Shown here: positions 25,501 to 33,769 of the stretch, piece by piece | Position numbering within the stretch: the stretch's first letter is position 1 | Layout: every line of letters begins with the position of its first letter | Origin: Planctomycetota bacterium | GTDB lineage: Bacteria; Planctomycetota; Planctomycetia; Gemmatales; Gemmataceae | Direction of reading: 5' to 3' | DNA length: 48,707 nucleotides | Assembly (NCBI GenBank): GCA_016872605.1 | Contig: VGZI01000022.1 | Location: 1-48,707, forward strand | The notes under the pieces: model-generated | The model's database searches: none | Seen by the model: the letters and a program-made list of their open reading frames with translations, nothing else | Told to the model about the DNA's origin: nothing | Translations under genes and position numbers: made by a program

Positions 25501-27316
25501 CCTCGCCATGGTTCAACGATTCGCGCCGCAATTCCCGGGACTGCAGATTCCGATGTTGAAGGGATTGGCATGGGTATACGCCCGGCAAGGGGAGTTCACC
25601 AAGGCCGAGGGGCTGGCGCGGCAAGAGCAACGATTCGAGCTGGAGCTGCTGGGTCCCGACCATCCCGAATATGCCGGCAGCACGTATATCCTGGCAACCC
25701 TGTTGGCGGCGACGGGACGCGACGCTGAGGCATTGGCGCTACTGGACGGATTGATGGAGCAGCGCCGGCGCTGCTTGCCGGCGATTCTGACGATATCGAA
25801 TCCACAGGCACGCAGCATCTGCTGGGGCCTCGGAGGCGTTTACGTCCAATTCGGCATGTCGCTTGCTTTGAGGAGCCAACCCGGCTCTCCATCGCTTCGA
25901 GCGCGATTGCTCGACGCCGTGCTGCGCACCAAGGCACTATGGGTCGACTTGATGAGTCAGTGCCGCATGCCGCTCTATCAGCTGCAAGAAGAACTCGCGC
26001 CGAGGGTAGAGGAATGGGCATTCCTGCGCCGTCAAGCCATCGCCAAGCGTTGGAATGGTCCCGGCGGTGAGGGCAAACCACTGCACGAACGTCTCCTCGC
26101 TGAGTGGGATGACCGAGCCGATGCACTGGAGGCCGATCTCGCCCAGGACATTCCGGAGATCGCCGTTGGTCGTCGGCTCCATGCAGCCGATCGTCAGGCC
26201 GTCGCGACAGCGCTCCCGGAGGGAAGCGCGTTGATCGATTACGTCTACTTGTGCGAATGGGACTACCACAAGCTGTACACCCAGGCCGGCGCCGACGCGA
26301 TGACTAAGCGCTATTGCGCGTTCGTTATGCCGGCGGGCCAACCGGATGACGTGCATGTGATCGACCTGGGGCCAGCCGGTGCGGTACAAAAGCTAGCGGC
26401 GGATTATCTGGCAACACTAAAGTCCAGTGACAATCCGGACAAGCAACAGCTACTGCGAACCCACGGAACGGCCTTGCGCAAGGCAGTTCTCGATTCCGTG
26501 ATTGCCACGGTTCCCGCCTGCACGCGCTGGCTCATCTCGACGGACGGCGTATTGGTGAACGTCCCCTTCCACGCGCTGCCTGGCCTAGCGCCCACCGATG
26601 GTGCCGACACCGGCGGATCAGGCCGATCGATCGCCGATGACTTCGACCTCAGCTATCTGTTGACGGGGCGGGACGTGCTCCGTGGCATGACGTCCTACCT
26701 TGCACGCTCCGAACCGGTGGTGGTGGCGACCGTAAACGATGACAACGCCGGCGCGATAGCCCGGCGACTTGGCGTGGAGGTCTGGCGATCCGGCCCGCCG
26801 AACGATCTTGCGAGCCGGCTGAAGGCGTGCCGGGCGCCGCGTTTTCTGCATCTGGCAACGCCGACATTCGCACCGGTAGCCGTTCCGAGTGATCCGGGGC
26901 AGCCGGCGACGCAGGCGCCGCCGCCTGGCCTCTGGATTAATCCGCTGACGCAATGTGGCTTGCTGCTGACCGATACCGAACAGCTCACCGCCAAGGAGAT
27001 TACAGGCATCGACTTGCTCGGCACGGAACTCGTCGTGATCGCTTCGCCGATGCCAGCGGCGGATCCCGCAAACCTCGGCCTGGCGAGGTCATTCATCCTT
27101 GCCGGCGCTGGGGCTGTGGTCGCGTTGCGGTGGATGACGCCGGATGAAGCTCGACACGCGTTTTTCACAGAACTCTACAGCCGGTTGCTGGCAGTTTCCG
27201 GAAAACGGAATCCGCGTCGCGTACACACGGTGGTTCAAGAAACACTGGCTTGGCTGCGAACCGCCCACCCCGATCCGTCGGTGTGGGCCGCCTTCGTGTG
27301 TTACGTCGCAGGGTAA
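22595..27316 (+). CDS. Giant TPR protein with a degenerate CHAT domain
   Basis: 1573 residues. From about residue 60 to 1080 there is an array of kinesin-light-chain-type TPRs with a ~42-residue period and consensus 'A..l..qaleir...lGe.HPdyA.sl..La' (e.g. AEALFRSARDIRRATLGERH). After a helical linker, residues ~1190-1573 form a CHAT domain: GSALIDYVYLCEW, VLVNVPFHALPGL, FLHLATPTFAP, TELVVIASPMPA, SFILAGAGAVVALRWMT. CHAT proteins are caspase/gingipain-like proteases, and TPR-CHAT proteins act in type III CRISPR immunity and other regulated proteolysis. Here both catalytic residues are absent: the His of 'ATHG' is Pro1423 and the Cys of 'SAC' is Pro1485. It is probably a scaffold or pseudoprotease. 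No signal peptide; no CRISPR or effector gene nearby. ATG 22595 (or 22601) follows AAGGA. Confidence 0.88.
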   Translation: MAMSLDPAFVNSSNPSQAKDLLWQGRCSQALPFASLACEEARLTKGEESLELAYCLTQFAQALRGLWQLAPAEGHCLQVLTIRATVLGKESPEYAESLNELAILYELMGQYKQAEALFRSARDIRRATLGERHPDYAQSVHDLGILFDLLGRRSEAAACAREALEIRRDLGENHLDFAQSLLAVARTEGRLCNVAGAETLTRQALEIYKAEVGEVHPRTALAYNALTAVVVQKGALLEAEQFALRSLEIREELYGKNHLDYLGSLETLAWVRAMLNPAQAAESEEMARESMKATRQALGEKHVYYLGSLETLATILGIQERHTEVLPIRRREIKLAHELLGESSPDYALYHGSLGETLSFLDRPDEAETVYREALDLMERLPAGDRAEVVDRVTIYLGLAAVRAAENDFEGAKELARNAVAEARTLPDEKRNIPAAPSVLAGTLATLGGYHSNCNEFDEAERLFREAVAICESAGVKDESAYPDVLRQFGLCLAAAGKLQEAATLMDEWITLSQRAYGEHHPCTLDALRASAIVHAQSLDLPTAEQLWETIVESERLRGEKTTAFANALRDLGAFYHSIGNFPAAEIRYRQAVAIRMELLGQEHPDVAQGFEDLGTVYFDGGELATAEKFHRQALEMRRENPGESSIPFADSLFHLGRILQRTGRLDGPEPMLTQAEEILREAGLTTSISYLGTLHALGLVHQGRGDYDQALTFLRKARHITVGAYGEDSPELLGVTRDLARLHSAVGDFVAARPLCEDVLQLNQDVLFGDPDYATDLIAVSNLFRVLGEFDRAERYLTQALQPYQNADEKTNPESGPALTTLASLYEITERSEEAAKLHGQVVALYRTAGGPNHPAVAGALVNLGNVYKSVGKHSEAEEAFRQALAIVRTAHGEEHGDFVNALRILIEFLSATAAWESAEPLIRQHLAITKRLCTENHPLVANSLQLRGNFEFRRGDFRRAEATYQQALAMVQRFAPQFPGLQIPMLKGLAWVYARQGEFTKAEGLARQEQRFELELLGPDHPEYAGSTYILATLLAATGRDAEALALLDGLMEQRRRCLPAILTISNPQARSICWGLGGVYVQFGMSLALRSQPGSPSLRARLLDAVLRTKALWVDLMSQCRMPLYQLQEELAPRVEEWAFLRRQAIAKRWNGPGGEGKPLHERLLAEWDDRADALEADLAQDIPEIAVGRRLHAADRQAVATALPEGSALIDYVYLCEWDYHKLYTQAGADAMTKRYCAFVMPAGQPDDVHVIDLGPAGAVQKLAADYLATLKSSDNPDKQQLLRTHGTALRKAVLDSVIATVPACTRWLISTDGVLVNVPFHALPGLAPTDGADTGGSGRSIADDFDLSYLLTGRDVLRGMTSYLARSEPVVVATVNDDNAGAIARRLGVEVWRSGPPNDLASRLKACRAPRFLHLATPTFAPVAVPSDPGQPATQAPPPGLWINPLTQCGLLLTDTEQLTAKEITGIDLLGTELVVIASPMPAADPANLGLARSFILAGAGAVVALRWMTPDEARHAFFTELYSRLLAVSGKRNPRRVHTVVQETLAWLRTAHPDPSVWAAFVCYVAG

Positions 27317-27430
27317 ACGCGCCGTTGTTTCGTCGTGCCAACACACATCTAAACTGCATCGGCCTACATGATGAGTTCGTTTGCTCGTTTAGCGTTCGCA
27401 TGGCGCCGTGCGGGCGCCAACCGAGGACGG

Positions 27431-28018
27431 TCAGAGTTCGCCGATCGGTGGTCTCATCGCTCTCATGAGATTGAAGTTGGCGTAGATCGCGGCAAAGATC
27501 ACGATGATCTGGAACGTGATGATGATGCAGCCGAAGACGCGGCGTGAGGTCGTGGGGCCGAAGCTGAGGAAGCCGACGGCGCCCATGGCGAGGATAAGGA
27601 AGCCGAAGAACATGCCCCAGGTATAGAAGTAGGTGCGAGCGAGGGCGCTATTGTGAGCGTCCTCGTATAGATCCTCCAACCGTTCGCGTTCTTTATCCCA
27701 ATCAGCGCGCTCGGTTTCGCGTTTCTTGCGCGCTTCTTCGTTGGGGCCGATGGGGCCGTCCTTGTCTTTGAGGCGATCCTTTTCGGCCTGGCGCTGCATC
27801 TGGCGGTCGAGCCGGGTTTGCTTTCGATTGCCCTCCTCGATGCGATCGCGGAGCCTGGTCAAGCCCGAGGAATCGACGACCGGCAGAAAGAAAAAGAGGA
27901 CGATCAGGAACGTTCCGATGCCGAAGAGAAAGGTGCACAACCATGGTAGTGGTGAGTGACGAGTGGTGAGTGGCGAGAGAAGAAGTCCAATCTTATTCTC
28001 ACCACTCGCACTCACCAC
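27431..28018 (-). CDS. Small membrane protein with coiled-coil middle
   Basis: Not recognised. The body has an N-terminal membrane helix (CTFLFGIGTFLIVLFFFLPV), a strongly charged coiled coil (RLRDRIEEGNRKQTRLDRQM through ERADWDKERERLEDLY), and two C-terminal membrane helices (GMFFGFLILAMGAVGFL and CIIITFQIIVIFAAIYA). The first ~27 codons of the frame from 28018 are made of the tandem repeat at 27949-28029 and are unlikely to be original; TTG 27940 directly before CTFLFG is a possible start. The native 5' end may have been replaced by the repeat. It converges with the TPR-CHAT gene, 114 bases away. Confidence 0.6.
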   Translation of the reverse strand: MVSASGENKIGLLLSPLTTRHSPLPWLCTFLFGIGTFLIVLFFFLPVVDSSGLTRLRDRIEEGNRKQTRLDRQMQRQAEKDRLKDKDGPIGPNEEARKKRETERADWDKERERLEDLYEDAHNSALARTYFYTWGMFFGFLILAMGAVGFLSFGPTTSRRVFGCIIITFQIIVIFAAIYANFNLMRAMRPPIGEL

Positions 28019-28029
28019 TCGTCACTCAC
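27949..28029. repeat. Tandem 'GTGAGTG' repeat with inverted arms
   Basis: The left side is a run of gtggtgagtgacgagtggtg; the right side, at about 28001-28029, is its complement, with 20 bases matching exactly (actcaccactcgtcactcac). A second block of the same type is at 41369-41435. It may fold into a long hairpin. Confidence 0.7.
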
Positions 28030-28120
28030 ACGGCGAGCGCAGACTCCAGGAGAATTTCGTATTTCGCCGCCCTGGCGCGCAAAGCCGCCGATCTCCCGAT
28101 ACAATGCGTCGAAGAAGCTA
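28026..28120 (-). pseudogene. Possible remnant of a gene 3' end
   Basis: On the minus strand one frame reads FFDALYREIGG and another, ending in a stop at 28026, reads ALRARAAKYEILLESALAV. Together they look like the last ~35 codons of a protein with a frameshift. The family is unknown and the piece is short. It is surrounded by repeats (27949-28029, and gaggtcagag/ctctgacc-type sequence around 28140-28222). Confidence 0.3.
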
Positions 28121-28248
28121 CTACCAAAGGTCGCAAGTCCGAGGTCAGAGACTAGACAAATGACATCTGCTGGTGACACGAAACTCGTGGCTTTCGCTCC
28201 GACTTCTGACTTCTGACCTCTGGTACTAATCCACCGTGAGAGGCCTCC

Positions 28249-30699
28249 ATGAATTTGATCTCGTTTCGACGGACAACTCTCGCCGGCATCGCGTGGATGT
28301 GCGCGGCGGCTTTTTGCAGCGCCCAATCGCCCTTGCACGTCAGCCCCGATGCGGTTCGACTCGACAACCCGGAGGCGACTCAGCAAGTCCTGGTCGCATC
28401 GCCCGATCGCAAAACCGATTTGACGCGCGTGGCGCAGTATGCGATCGGTGATCCCGCTGTCGCCGGCGTCGATGCCGCCGGTCTGGTTCAACCCAGGGCC
28501 GAGGGCAAGACGACACTGGTAATCCGGCACGACAAAAGCGAGGTCCGCATTTCGATCGAAGTGACCGGATTGAAAGCGCCGCCGCCGTTGTCCTTCTCAT
28601 CGCACGTCATGCCGATCTTGAGCCGAGCGGGCTGCAACATGGGCGTCTGCCACGGCAAGGCCGAGGGGAAGGCGGGGTTCAAACTGAGCATCTTCGGCTT
28701 CGATCCGGACGGCGATTTCGAAGCATTGACGAAGGAAACACGCGGCCGGCGCGTCTTCCCCGCTGCCCCCGATAGCAGCCTCATCCTGCTCAAGACGACA
28801 GGCCAGGTCGCCCATGGCGGCGGCAAACGCTTCGCCGTGGATAGTTTGCACTATCAACGCCTGCGCCGCTGGATTGCCGAGGGCGCCGTTGGGCCGGCCA
28901 GTGGCGTCGGTTCGGCAATCGTCGGCATCGAGGTCACACCGCGTGAACAGGTCATGTCCGCGCATGCGGTGCAGCAGTTGCGTGTCTCCGCGATCGACGC
29001 GTCCGGCAATCGCCATTGCGTCACGCTCGACGCACAGTATGAATCGAACGCTCCGACGGTCGCCAAGATCGATTCGCGCGGTACGATTCGCACCGACGAA
29101 ATCCCCGGGCAGGCCGCGATTCTCGTGCGCTACCTCGGCCACGTCGCCAGCTGCCGCGTGACGTTGCCCCGCGCCGTCACGACGGCGTTCAAGCGACCGC
29201 CGGAGAATAACTTCATCGATCGGCACGCGTGGAACAACCTGGATCGTCTAGGCATCCCACCGGCCGAGCTTGCTGACGATGCAACGTTTCTGCGCCGCGT
29301 CCATCTTGACACGATCGGCACACTGCCGACCGCCGCCGAAGCTCGCGTGTTTCTTGCCGACACGAGGCCTAACAAGCGTGGGCTGTTGATCGATCGGTTG
29401 CTTGATCGCCCAGAGTATGCAGACTATTGGGCGATGCGCTGGTCGGATCTGTTGCGGATCGACCGGGACGCGATCACGCCGGCCGGCGCCGTTGCGGTCA
29501 CGCGCTGGCTGCGCAAACAGTTCGCGGAGAATCGGCCCTACGACGAGTTCGTGCGCTCGATCGTGACGGCGCGCGGACCGATCGCCGACGAAGGCCCTGC
29601 CGCCATCTACAAATCGATCGTCACGCCCGAAGACTTGAGCCGATCGTTCAGTCAGCTCTTTCTGGGCATTCGCATCCAGTGCGCGCAATGCCATCACCAT
29701 CCGTCCGACAAGTGGGGCCAGGAGGACTACTACGCGCTGGCCGGCTTCTTCACGGGCGTTGGCCACAAGGCGGCCTCGGGCGGAAGCGAAGTCATCTTTG
29801 CTCAGAAGGGGCGCGAACTGACGCACCCACGCACCAAAAAGCTGGTTCCGGTACGCCCGCTCGGCGCCGCCCCGATCGACCTGACGACGATTTCCGATCG
29901 CCGCATCGTGTTGGCACGCTGGATGACGGCGGCGGACAATCCGACCTTCTCGCGCTCGATCGCCAATCGGCTGTGGGCCCATTATTTCGGGCGCGGCCTC
30001 GTCGAGCCGATCGACGATCTACGGCCTACCAACCCGGCGACGAACGAGCCGCTGCTCGGAGAATTGACGAAACACCTGCGCGACTCGAAGTACGATCTCA
30101 AGGCCTTCACGCGCACGCTGCTCAACTCGCGTTTGTATCAACTTGCTTCTTCCCCCCCTCGCCCCAGCGGAGGAGACGGGCCGGGGGTGAGGGGGATCAC
30201 CGACGATCAGAACTTCTCTCACGCCCACCCGCGCGCCATTCCCGCCGAAGTCCTGCTCGACGCCATCAGCCAGGCGACCGGCGTGCCCGAAAAGTTCAAC
30301 GGCTGGCCGGACGGCTATCGCGCAATTCAGATTTGGGACAACCGCATGCCGAGCTATTTCTTTCGTATCTTCGGCCGGCCCGTCCGCGCCACGGTGTGCG
30401 AATGCGAGCGATCGAATGAGCCGAGCATCGCCCAGGCGCTGCATCTGATGAACTCGGAAGAAATCATGGCGAAGGTTCGCTCGCGCCATGGCATGGCGCG
30501 CCGGCTGGCCCAATCGAAAATGACGCCTACAGAAATCGTAGACGTGCTCTACCTGAGCACCTTGTCGCGCTTCCCGAACGAAACTGAGCGTGCCCGTATG
30601 CTTCGCGTCTTCACCGACTCCGGCCCTGACCGCCCGGCAGCCGTCGAGGACATCATGTGGGCTCTGCTAAACACGCGGAGTTTTGTGTACAACCATTGA
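28249..30699 (+). CDS. DUF1549/DUF1553 protein with N-terminal Ig-like region
   Basis: 816-residue exported protein of the PSD1 group but with a different front end. A signal-like segment (GIAWMCAAAFCSA) and an Ig/BIG2-like region (VSPDAVRLDNPEATQQVLVA) are followed by a cytochrome-like stretch with AGCNMGVCHGKAEGKAGFKL (CX4CH spacing, so haem attachment is uncertain), then DUF1549 (NNLDRLGIPPAELADDATFL, RCAQCHHHP-like CAQCHHHPSDKWGQEDYY) and DUF1553 (FSRSIANRLWAHYFGRGLVE, NFSHAHPRAIPAEVLLDAIS, CERSNEPSIAQALHLMNSEE). An in-frame repeat peptide lies at 30144-30197. Function unknown; the usual DUF1501 neighbour is absent. The start is supported by GAGAGG a few bases upstream. Confidence 0.9.
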   Translation: MNLISFRRTTLAGIAWMCAAAFCSAQSPLHVSPDAVRLDNPEATQQVLVASPDRKTDLTRVAQYAIGDPAVAGVDAAGLVQPRAEGKTTLVIRHDKSEVRISIEVTGLKAPPPLSFSSHVMPILSRAGCNMGVCHGKAEGKAGFKLSIFGFDPDGDFEALTKETRGRRVFPAAPDSSLILLKTTGQVAHGGGKRFAVDSLHYQRLRRWIAEGAVGPASGVGSAIVGIEVTPREQVMSAHAVQQLRVSAIDASGNRHCVTLDAQYESNAPTVAKIDSRGTIRTDEIPGQAAILVRYLGHVASCRVTLPRAVTTAFKRPPENNFIDRHAWNNLDRLGIPPAELADDATFLRRVHLDTIGTLPTAAEARVFLADTRPNKRGLLIDRLLDRPEYADYWAMRWSDLLRIDRDAITPAGAVAVTRWLRKQFAENRPYDEFVRSIVTARGPIADEGPAAIYKSIVTPEDLSRSFSQLFLGIRIQCAQCHHHPSDKWGQEDYYALAGFFTGVGHKAASGGSEVIFAQKGRELTHPRTKKLVPVRPLGAAPIDLTTISDRRIVLARWMTAADNPTFSRSIANRLWAHYFGRGLVEPIDDLRPTNPATNEPLLGELTKHLRDSKYDLKAFTRTLLNSRLYQLASSPPRPSGGDGPGVRGITDDQNFSHAHPRAIPAEVLLDAISQATGVPEKFNGWPDGYRAIQIWDNRMPSYFFRIFGRPVRATVCECERSNEPSIAQALHLMNSEEIMAKVRSRHGMARRLAQSKMTPTEIVDVLYLSTLSRFPNETERARMLRVFTDSGPDRPAAVEDIMWALLNTRSFVYNH
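30144..30197. repeat. In-frame GC-rich repeat inside the DUF1553 gene
   Basis: Encodes SSPPRPSGGDGPGVRGI between the conserved LLNSRLYQLA and DDQNFSHAHPR segments. The composition (cccctcgcccc ... ggccgggggtgagggg) and the peptide (P.PSG.GPGVRG) resemble the insertion at 3772-3816, in a different part of the same domain family. Confidence 0.6.
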
Positions 30700-30817
30700 A
30701 TGTTCAGTAGTGTCGCCGTTTCCTCCGTAGACTACATGCTCTGCGCAAGGTCTACGATCGCTGCCGCAAAGTGATCCACTTCCTCGCTGCACGTCCCCTG
30801 CAACGATAATCTCGGCC

Positions 30818-31756
30818 TCATTCATCGCCGCCACCGCCGCCGCCGAAGTCGAAACCGCCACCGCCGAAATCTCCGCCGAAATCGGCGCCACCGGCATCGT
30901 CGGCCGCGAGGTCGGCGTCTCCTCCGAAGTCATCGCCGCCCATGCCTTCGTCGCCGAGATCATCGGCCATATCGTCGCCGAGCGGGTCGGGGTCTTCCAT
31001 GTCATCGAGCGATTCGTCCGTTGTCGAGTCATCGAGCTCATCCGTCGCTTCGTCGTCTGCCGACTCGTCCAAGTCGTCTGCGACATCGTCCTGAGCGTCG
31101 ACGTCGTCCGCGTCTTCGCCGCTCTCGTCATCCTGAAGCTCCTCGTCGGCCGTTTCGTCCAGAAGTTCCTCGTCTTGATCGACTTCCACGGCGTCCATGA
31201 CCTCTTCGTCCTTGAAATCACCTTTGAGCTTCTTGGCTTGAAGAATCTTTTGCCCACTTTTCCCGCGAGCAGGGTTGACGGCGCCGGGCTTTCGCGGCAT
31301 CGGCGTCTGCGCGGGGGAGGCCGGACGAGGTTGCGCCATGGCGGGTTGAGCAACCGCGCCGTGGCCGAGCACGATATCGCGAATGACGACGAACTCGGCG
31401 GCCGTGAGAAGTCCCATCTTGTGAAGGGCCTGGGCTTCCTGCAGCAGATTCAGCAGCCGGGGGTGGCGCACGTTGCCCGGGTTGTTCATTCCGGCCAGCG
31501 CGGAGACGGCCGCGGCGCCGACCACGACGCCTGCGGCGACCACATCGGCAACTCCCGGTCCGGCACCGGGCTTCGGCGCCGGCGGACAGAGGCCGGGGAA
31601 CTGATTGGCCGCCTGCCAGCGCGGCGCGCCCTCGTGGCGAACCATGTCGCTCGGCAAAAGCTGCCCGGCCTTTGCCATCATCGCGAGCTGCTGAAACGAG
31701 AACGGCCCAAGCCGACTCTTGCCGTCACGGGTGTAGTACCAAATATCGGCGGACAT
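30818..31756 (-). CDS. GYF_2 (DUF4339) protein with acidic, Gly/Phe-rich tail
   Basis: About 312 residues. An N-terminal GYF_2 domain (WYYTRDGKSRLGPFSFQQLA ... GAPRWQAANQFPGL) is followed by a short hydrophobic stretch (VVAAGVVVGAAAVSALAG), a SHOCT-like helical pair (LLNLLQEAQALHKMGLLTAA EFVVIRDIVLG), a Pro/Lys linker and then ~110 residues of mostly Asp/Glu ending in Phe-Gly-Gly repeats (DFGGDFGGGGFDFGG). GYF domains bind proline-rich peptides. The tail is surely disordered and highly negative. The start at 31756 (MSADIWYY) has AGGAG upstream; the longer frame to 31792 is not needed. It follows the other GYF_2 gene on the same strand, 129 bases downstream, so they may be co-expressed. Confidence 0.8.
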   Translation of the reverse strand: MSADIWYYTRDGKSRLGPFSFQQLAMMAKAGQLLPSDMVRHEGAPRWQAANQFPGLCPPAPKPGAGPGVADVVAAGVVVGAAAVSALAGMNNPGNVRHPRLLNLLQEAQALHKMGLLTAAEFVVIRDIVLGHGAVAQPAMAQPRPASPAQTPMPRKPGAVNPARGKSGQKILQAKKLKGDFKDEEVMDAVEVDQDEELLDETADEELQDDESGEDADDVDAQDDVADDLDESADDEATDELDDSTTDESLDDMEDPDPLGDDMADDLGDEGMGGDDFGGDADLAADDAGGADFGGDFGGGGFDFGGGGGGDE

Positions 31757-31810
31757 GATTTGCTCCTGAATGTTGCCGAGGTCTATCTCCATCAGCGTGC
31801 GCGATTCGGG

Positions 31811-31874
31811 TGAACCGTAGGCTTCACGCTCCGCGTGGCGGATTCCTCACGCGGAGCGTGAGGTGCACGGTTCA
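31811..31874. repeat. Palindromic repeat between the two GYF_2 genes
   Basis: 27-base arms (31811-31837 and 31848-31874) pair with three mismatches around a ~10-base loop; the core is cttcacgctccgcgtg. It is placed just after the stop of the upstream GYF_2 gene, so it could attenuate or terminate transcription. Confidence 0.65.
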
Positions 31875-31885
31875 TCGCCGTACCG

Positions 31886-33769
31886 CTACGCCTTGAATTT
31901 CTCCGCTGCCACGCGGATCTTGGCCTGACACTGCGGGCATTCGATCACGCCCGGCTCGTCGGCACGCAGCCTGGCCTGACAGCGCGGGCAACCGACGATC
32001 GCCGACGCTTTAACCGGCTTCGCCGTTGCCTTCGGAGGTGCAACGCCTTGGCCGAAGCGATCGCTGATCGTGGCGGACTGACTCGAGAACAGCGACGCCT
32101 GCTCATCGATGAATTCGGTCGTCGGGCCCGCGGCGTCGAAAACCATCTTGAACTTGCGGTCGTCGACAACGCAGATGACGCCCAACCGGTTGGTGGGCGC
32201 CGGTCCGAGCGTTGCTGCCGCGTACCGTTGGCGCGCCGACTGGGCGCTGATCTTCGCCGTCATGCGCAGCGCCGCGTTGCGACTGCGCATGCCTTGCTGT
32301 GCCAAGCGAAGGCTGCGAAGAGCACTTTCGCGTTCCGATTTGACGCGCTCGACCAACTCACGCGGATAGCGCCCTTGCCGGGGCGGCTGAATCGCGCGAA
32401 TCGCCGAAAGCGGCAGCCGCATCGAAAGGCCTGTTTCTGGAACGAAAAACTCCAATCCCAGGCTGTCGAGCTGCAAAACACCAACGGCCTTGTCCGGAAA
32501 GCCCGGATGGCCACCCTGATACTCCACGGCGATCTGCGCGACGGCGCCGATGTGTTGCTTGAGCGACTCCGCCTCTTTACCCGCGATTCCGTCGCCCACA
32601 ATCCGATCAAGCAACGACTCCGCGATAACACACTTCCCTTCTTCGACATACACCCGAACGCGGTCCAAAAGCAACCGAGGCAGTGTCCTTTTGAGTTGCG
32701 TCAGCCCGTCGCCATGCAAGAGGTTGAGCGGAATTTCCCCCTCGCCGGCGCTAAGGGTCAATACGTCAGCGGGCGGCGCCTTGGCTTGCGGCTGACTTTG
32801 AAAGAAGCTAAGGGCGCTGCTGATGACCCCGTCCTCCACCAATGCGAACGACCAGGTGAGTTGCTCGAACGTTCCGCGGTTTGCAAGCACCGGCTTCTCG
32901 TTTTCGCCGACGTGCAGCACTGCCCATTCCTTCGTGGTCAATGCCAGGTGAAGTACGGGCGGCTCCGTTTGTTTGGACGCGAATAGATTGAGCAACGACT
33001 CGCCGATGGAGGCCGCGAGGCGTGTTTGCGTGTTGCAGAAAAACACCAGTTCGTCAGCGGCGAGCCCGGTCTGCTCGAGCCCGTTCCAGATTGCCGTAAA
33101 TTCGCTGCGGACCAACACGCCGGTATCGGTGACATGCGCGGCCTTGCGTTCCTTCAGATTCTTCAGACGGACGGGTGGCGCTGGCGGAGCAGCCGCCTTG
33201 CTCTTCGGCGGCCGAGCGGGCGCGTCTTCCTTGAGCTTTGGCGGCGGCGCTGGCGCGACGGGAGCCGCGTCGACCGGCACGACCGAAGGGAACAGCTTGG
33301 GAAACGCGCTGGCGGGCATCCATTTGTTAACGCCCGGCTTCATGATCATGTCCTCGCTTTGGATCACTCCGTCGGCCACAAGCTTCTGAAGGTCGGAAAA
33401 CGAGACAGGCCCGATGCGCTTTTTGCCGTCCTTGGTGTAGTACCAATCCGCAGACGAAGTTGGCGGCTTGGCCGTCAACTCCGCCACCTTCTCAGCCGGC
33501 TGCCAGTTCGGCATGCCGGCCTTGGCGACGAAGCACGCCGGCTTGAGCTTGCCCGAGGTCAGCATTTCGCGCAGCTGGAGCAACGTCACGGGGCCTTCCC
33601 GCTTGTTTCCCTCGGCAAGGTAATACCATTCGGCAATTCCATCGCCCCCGGCGGTCGCGTTCGGCTGGCCCATCAACTCCTGCGTCTTCGCCTTGACCGT
33701 CTCGACTCCTTCGTGAACCGTATCGCCGATGACCTTGGCAGCCTTGCTGAGCGAATCCATGAAGCCCAT
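31886..33769 (-). CDS. Double GYF_2 protein with C-terminal zinc ribbon
   Basis: 627 residues. Helical N-terminus (MGFMDSLSKAAKVIGDTVHE), two GYF_2 domains (EWYYLAEGNKREGPVTLLQL and DWYYTKDGKKRIGPVSFSDL, each ending with a 'W.pA' motif), a Pro/Ala/Lys-rich linker, then a large middle region with two similar halves around LVRSEFTAIWNGLEQTGLAA and SLGLEFFVPETGLSMRLPLS that may be PH-like, and a C-terminal zinc ribbon CPRCQARLRADEPGVIECPQ C. No membrane helix or signal peptide. I do not know the function; the layout suggests an adaptor that binds proline-rich partners. Start 33769 has GGGGAGG seven bases upstream. It precedes the acidic GYF_2 gene on the same strand. Confidence 0.8.
   Translation of the reverse strand: MGFMDSLSKAAKVIGDTVHEGVETVKAKTQELMGQPNATAGGDGIAEWYYLAEGNKREGPVTLLQLREMLTSGKLKPACFVAKAGMPNWQPAEKVAELTAKPPTSSADWYYTKDGKKRIGPVSFSDLQKLVADGVIQSEDMIMKPGVNKWMPASAFPKLFPSVVPVDAAPVAPAPPPKLKEDAPARPPKSKAAAPPAPPVRLKNLKERKAAHVTDTGVLVRSEFTAIWNGLEQTGLAADELVFFCNTQTRLAASIGESLLNLFASKQTEPPVLHLALTTKEWAVLHVGENEKPVLANRGTFEQLTWSFALVEDGVISSALSFFQSQPQAKAPPADVLTLSAGEGEIPLNLLHGDGLTQLKRTLPRLLLDRVRVYVEEGKCVIAESLLDRIVGDGIAGKEAESLKQHIGAVAQIAVEYQGGHPGFPDKAVGVLQLDSLGLEFFVPETGLSMRLPLSAIRAIQPPRQGRYPRELVERVKSERESALRSLRLAQQGMRSRNAALRMTAKISAQSARQRYAAATLGPAPTNRLGVICVVDDRKFKMVFDAAGPTTEFIDEQASLFSSQSATISDRFGQGVAPPKATAKPVKASAIVGCPRCQARLRADEPGVIECPQCQAKIRVAAEKFKA

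Noticed and set aside
22595..27316. TPR-CHAT as part of a type III CRISPR (Craspase-like) defence locus
   Set aside because: No cas7-11, cas10 or other effector gene is present and the protease residues are missing.
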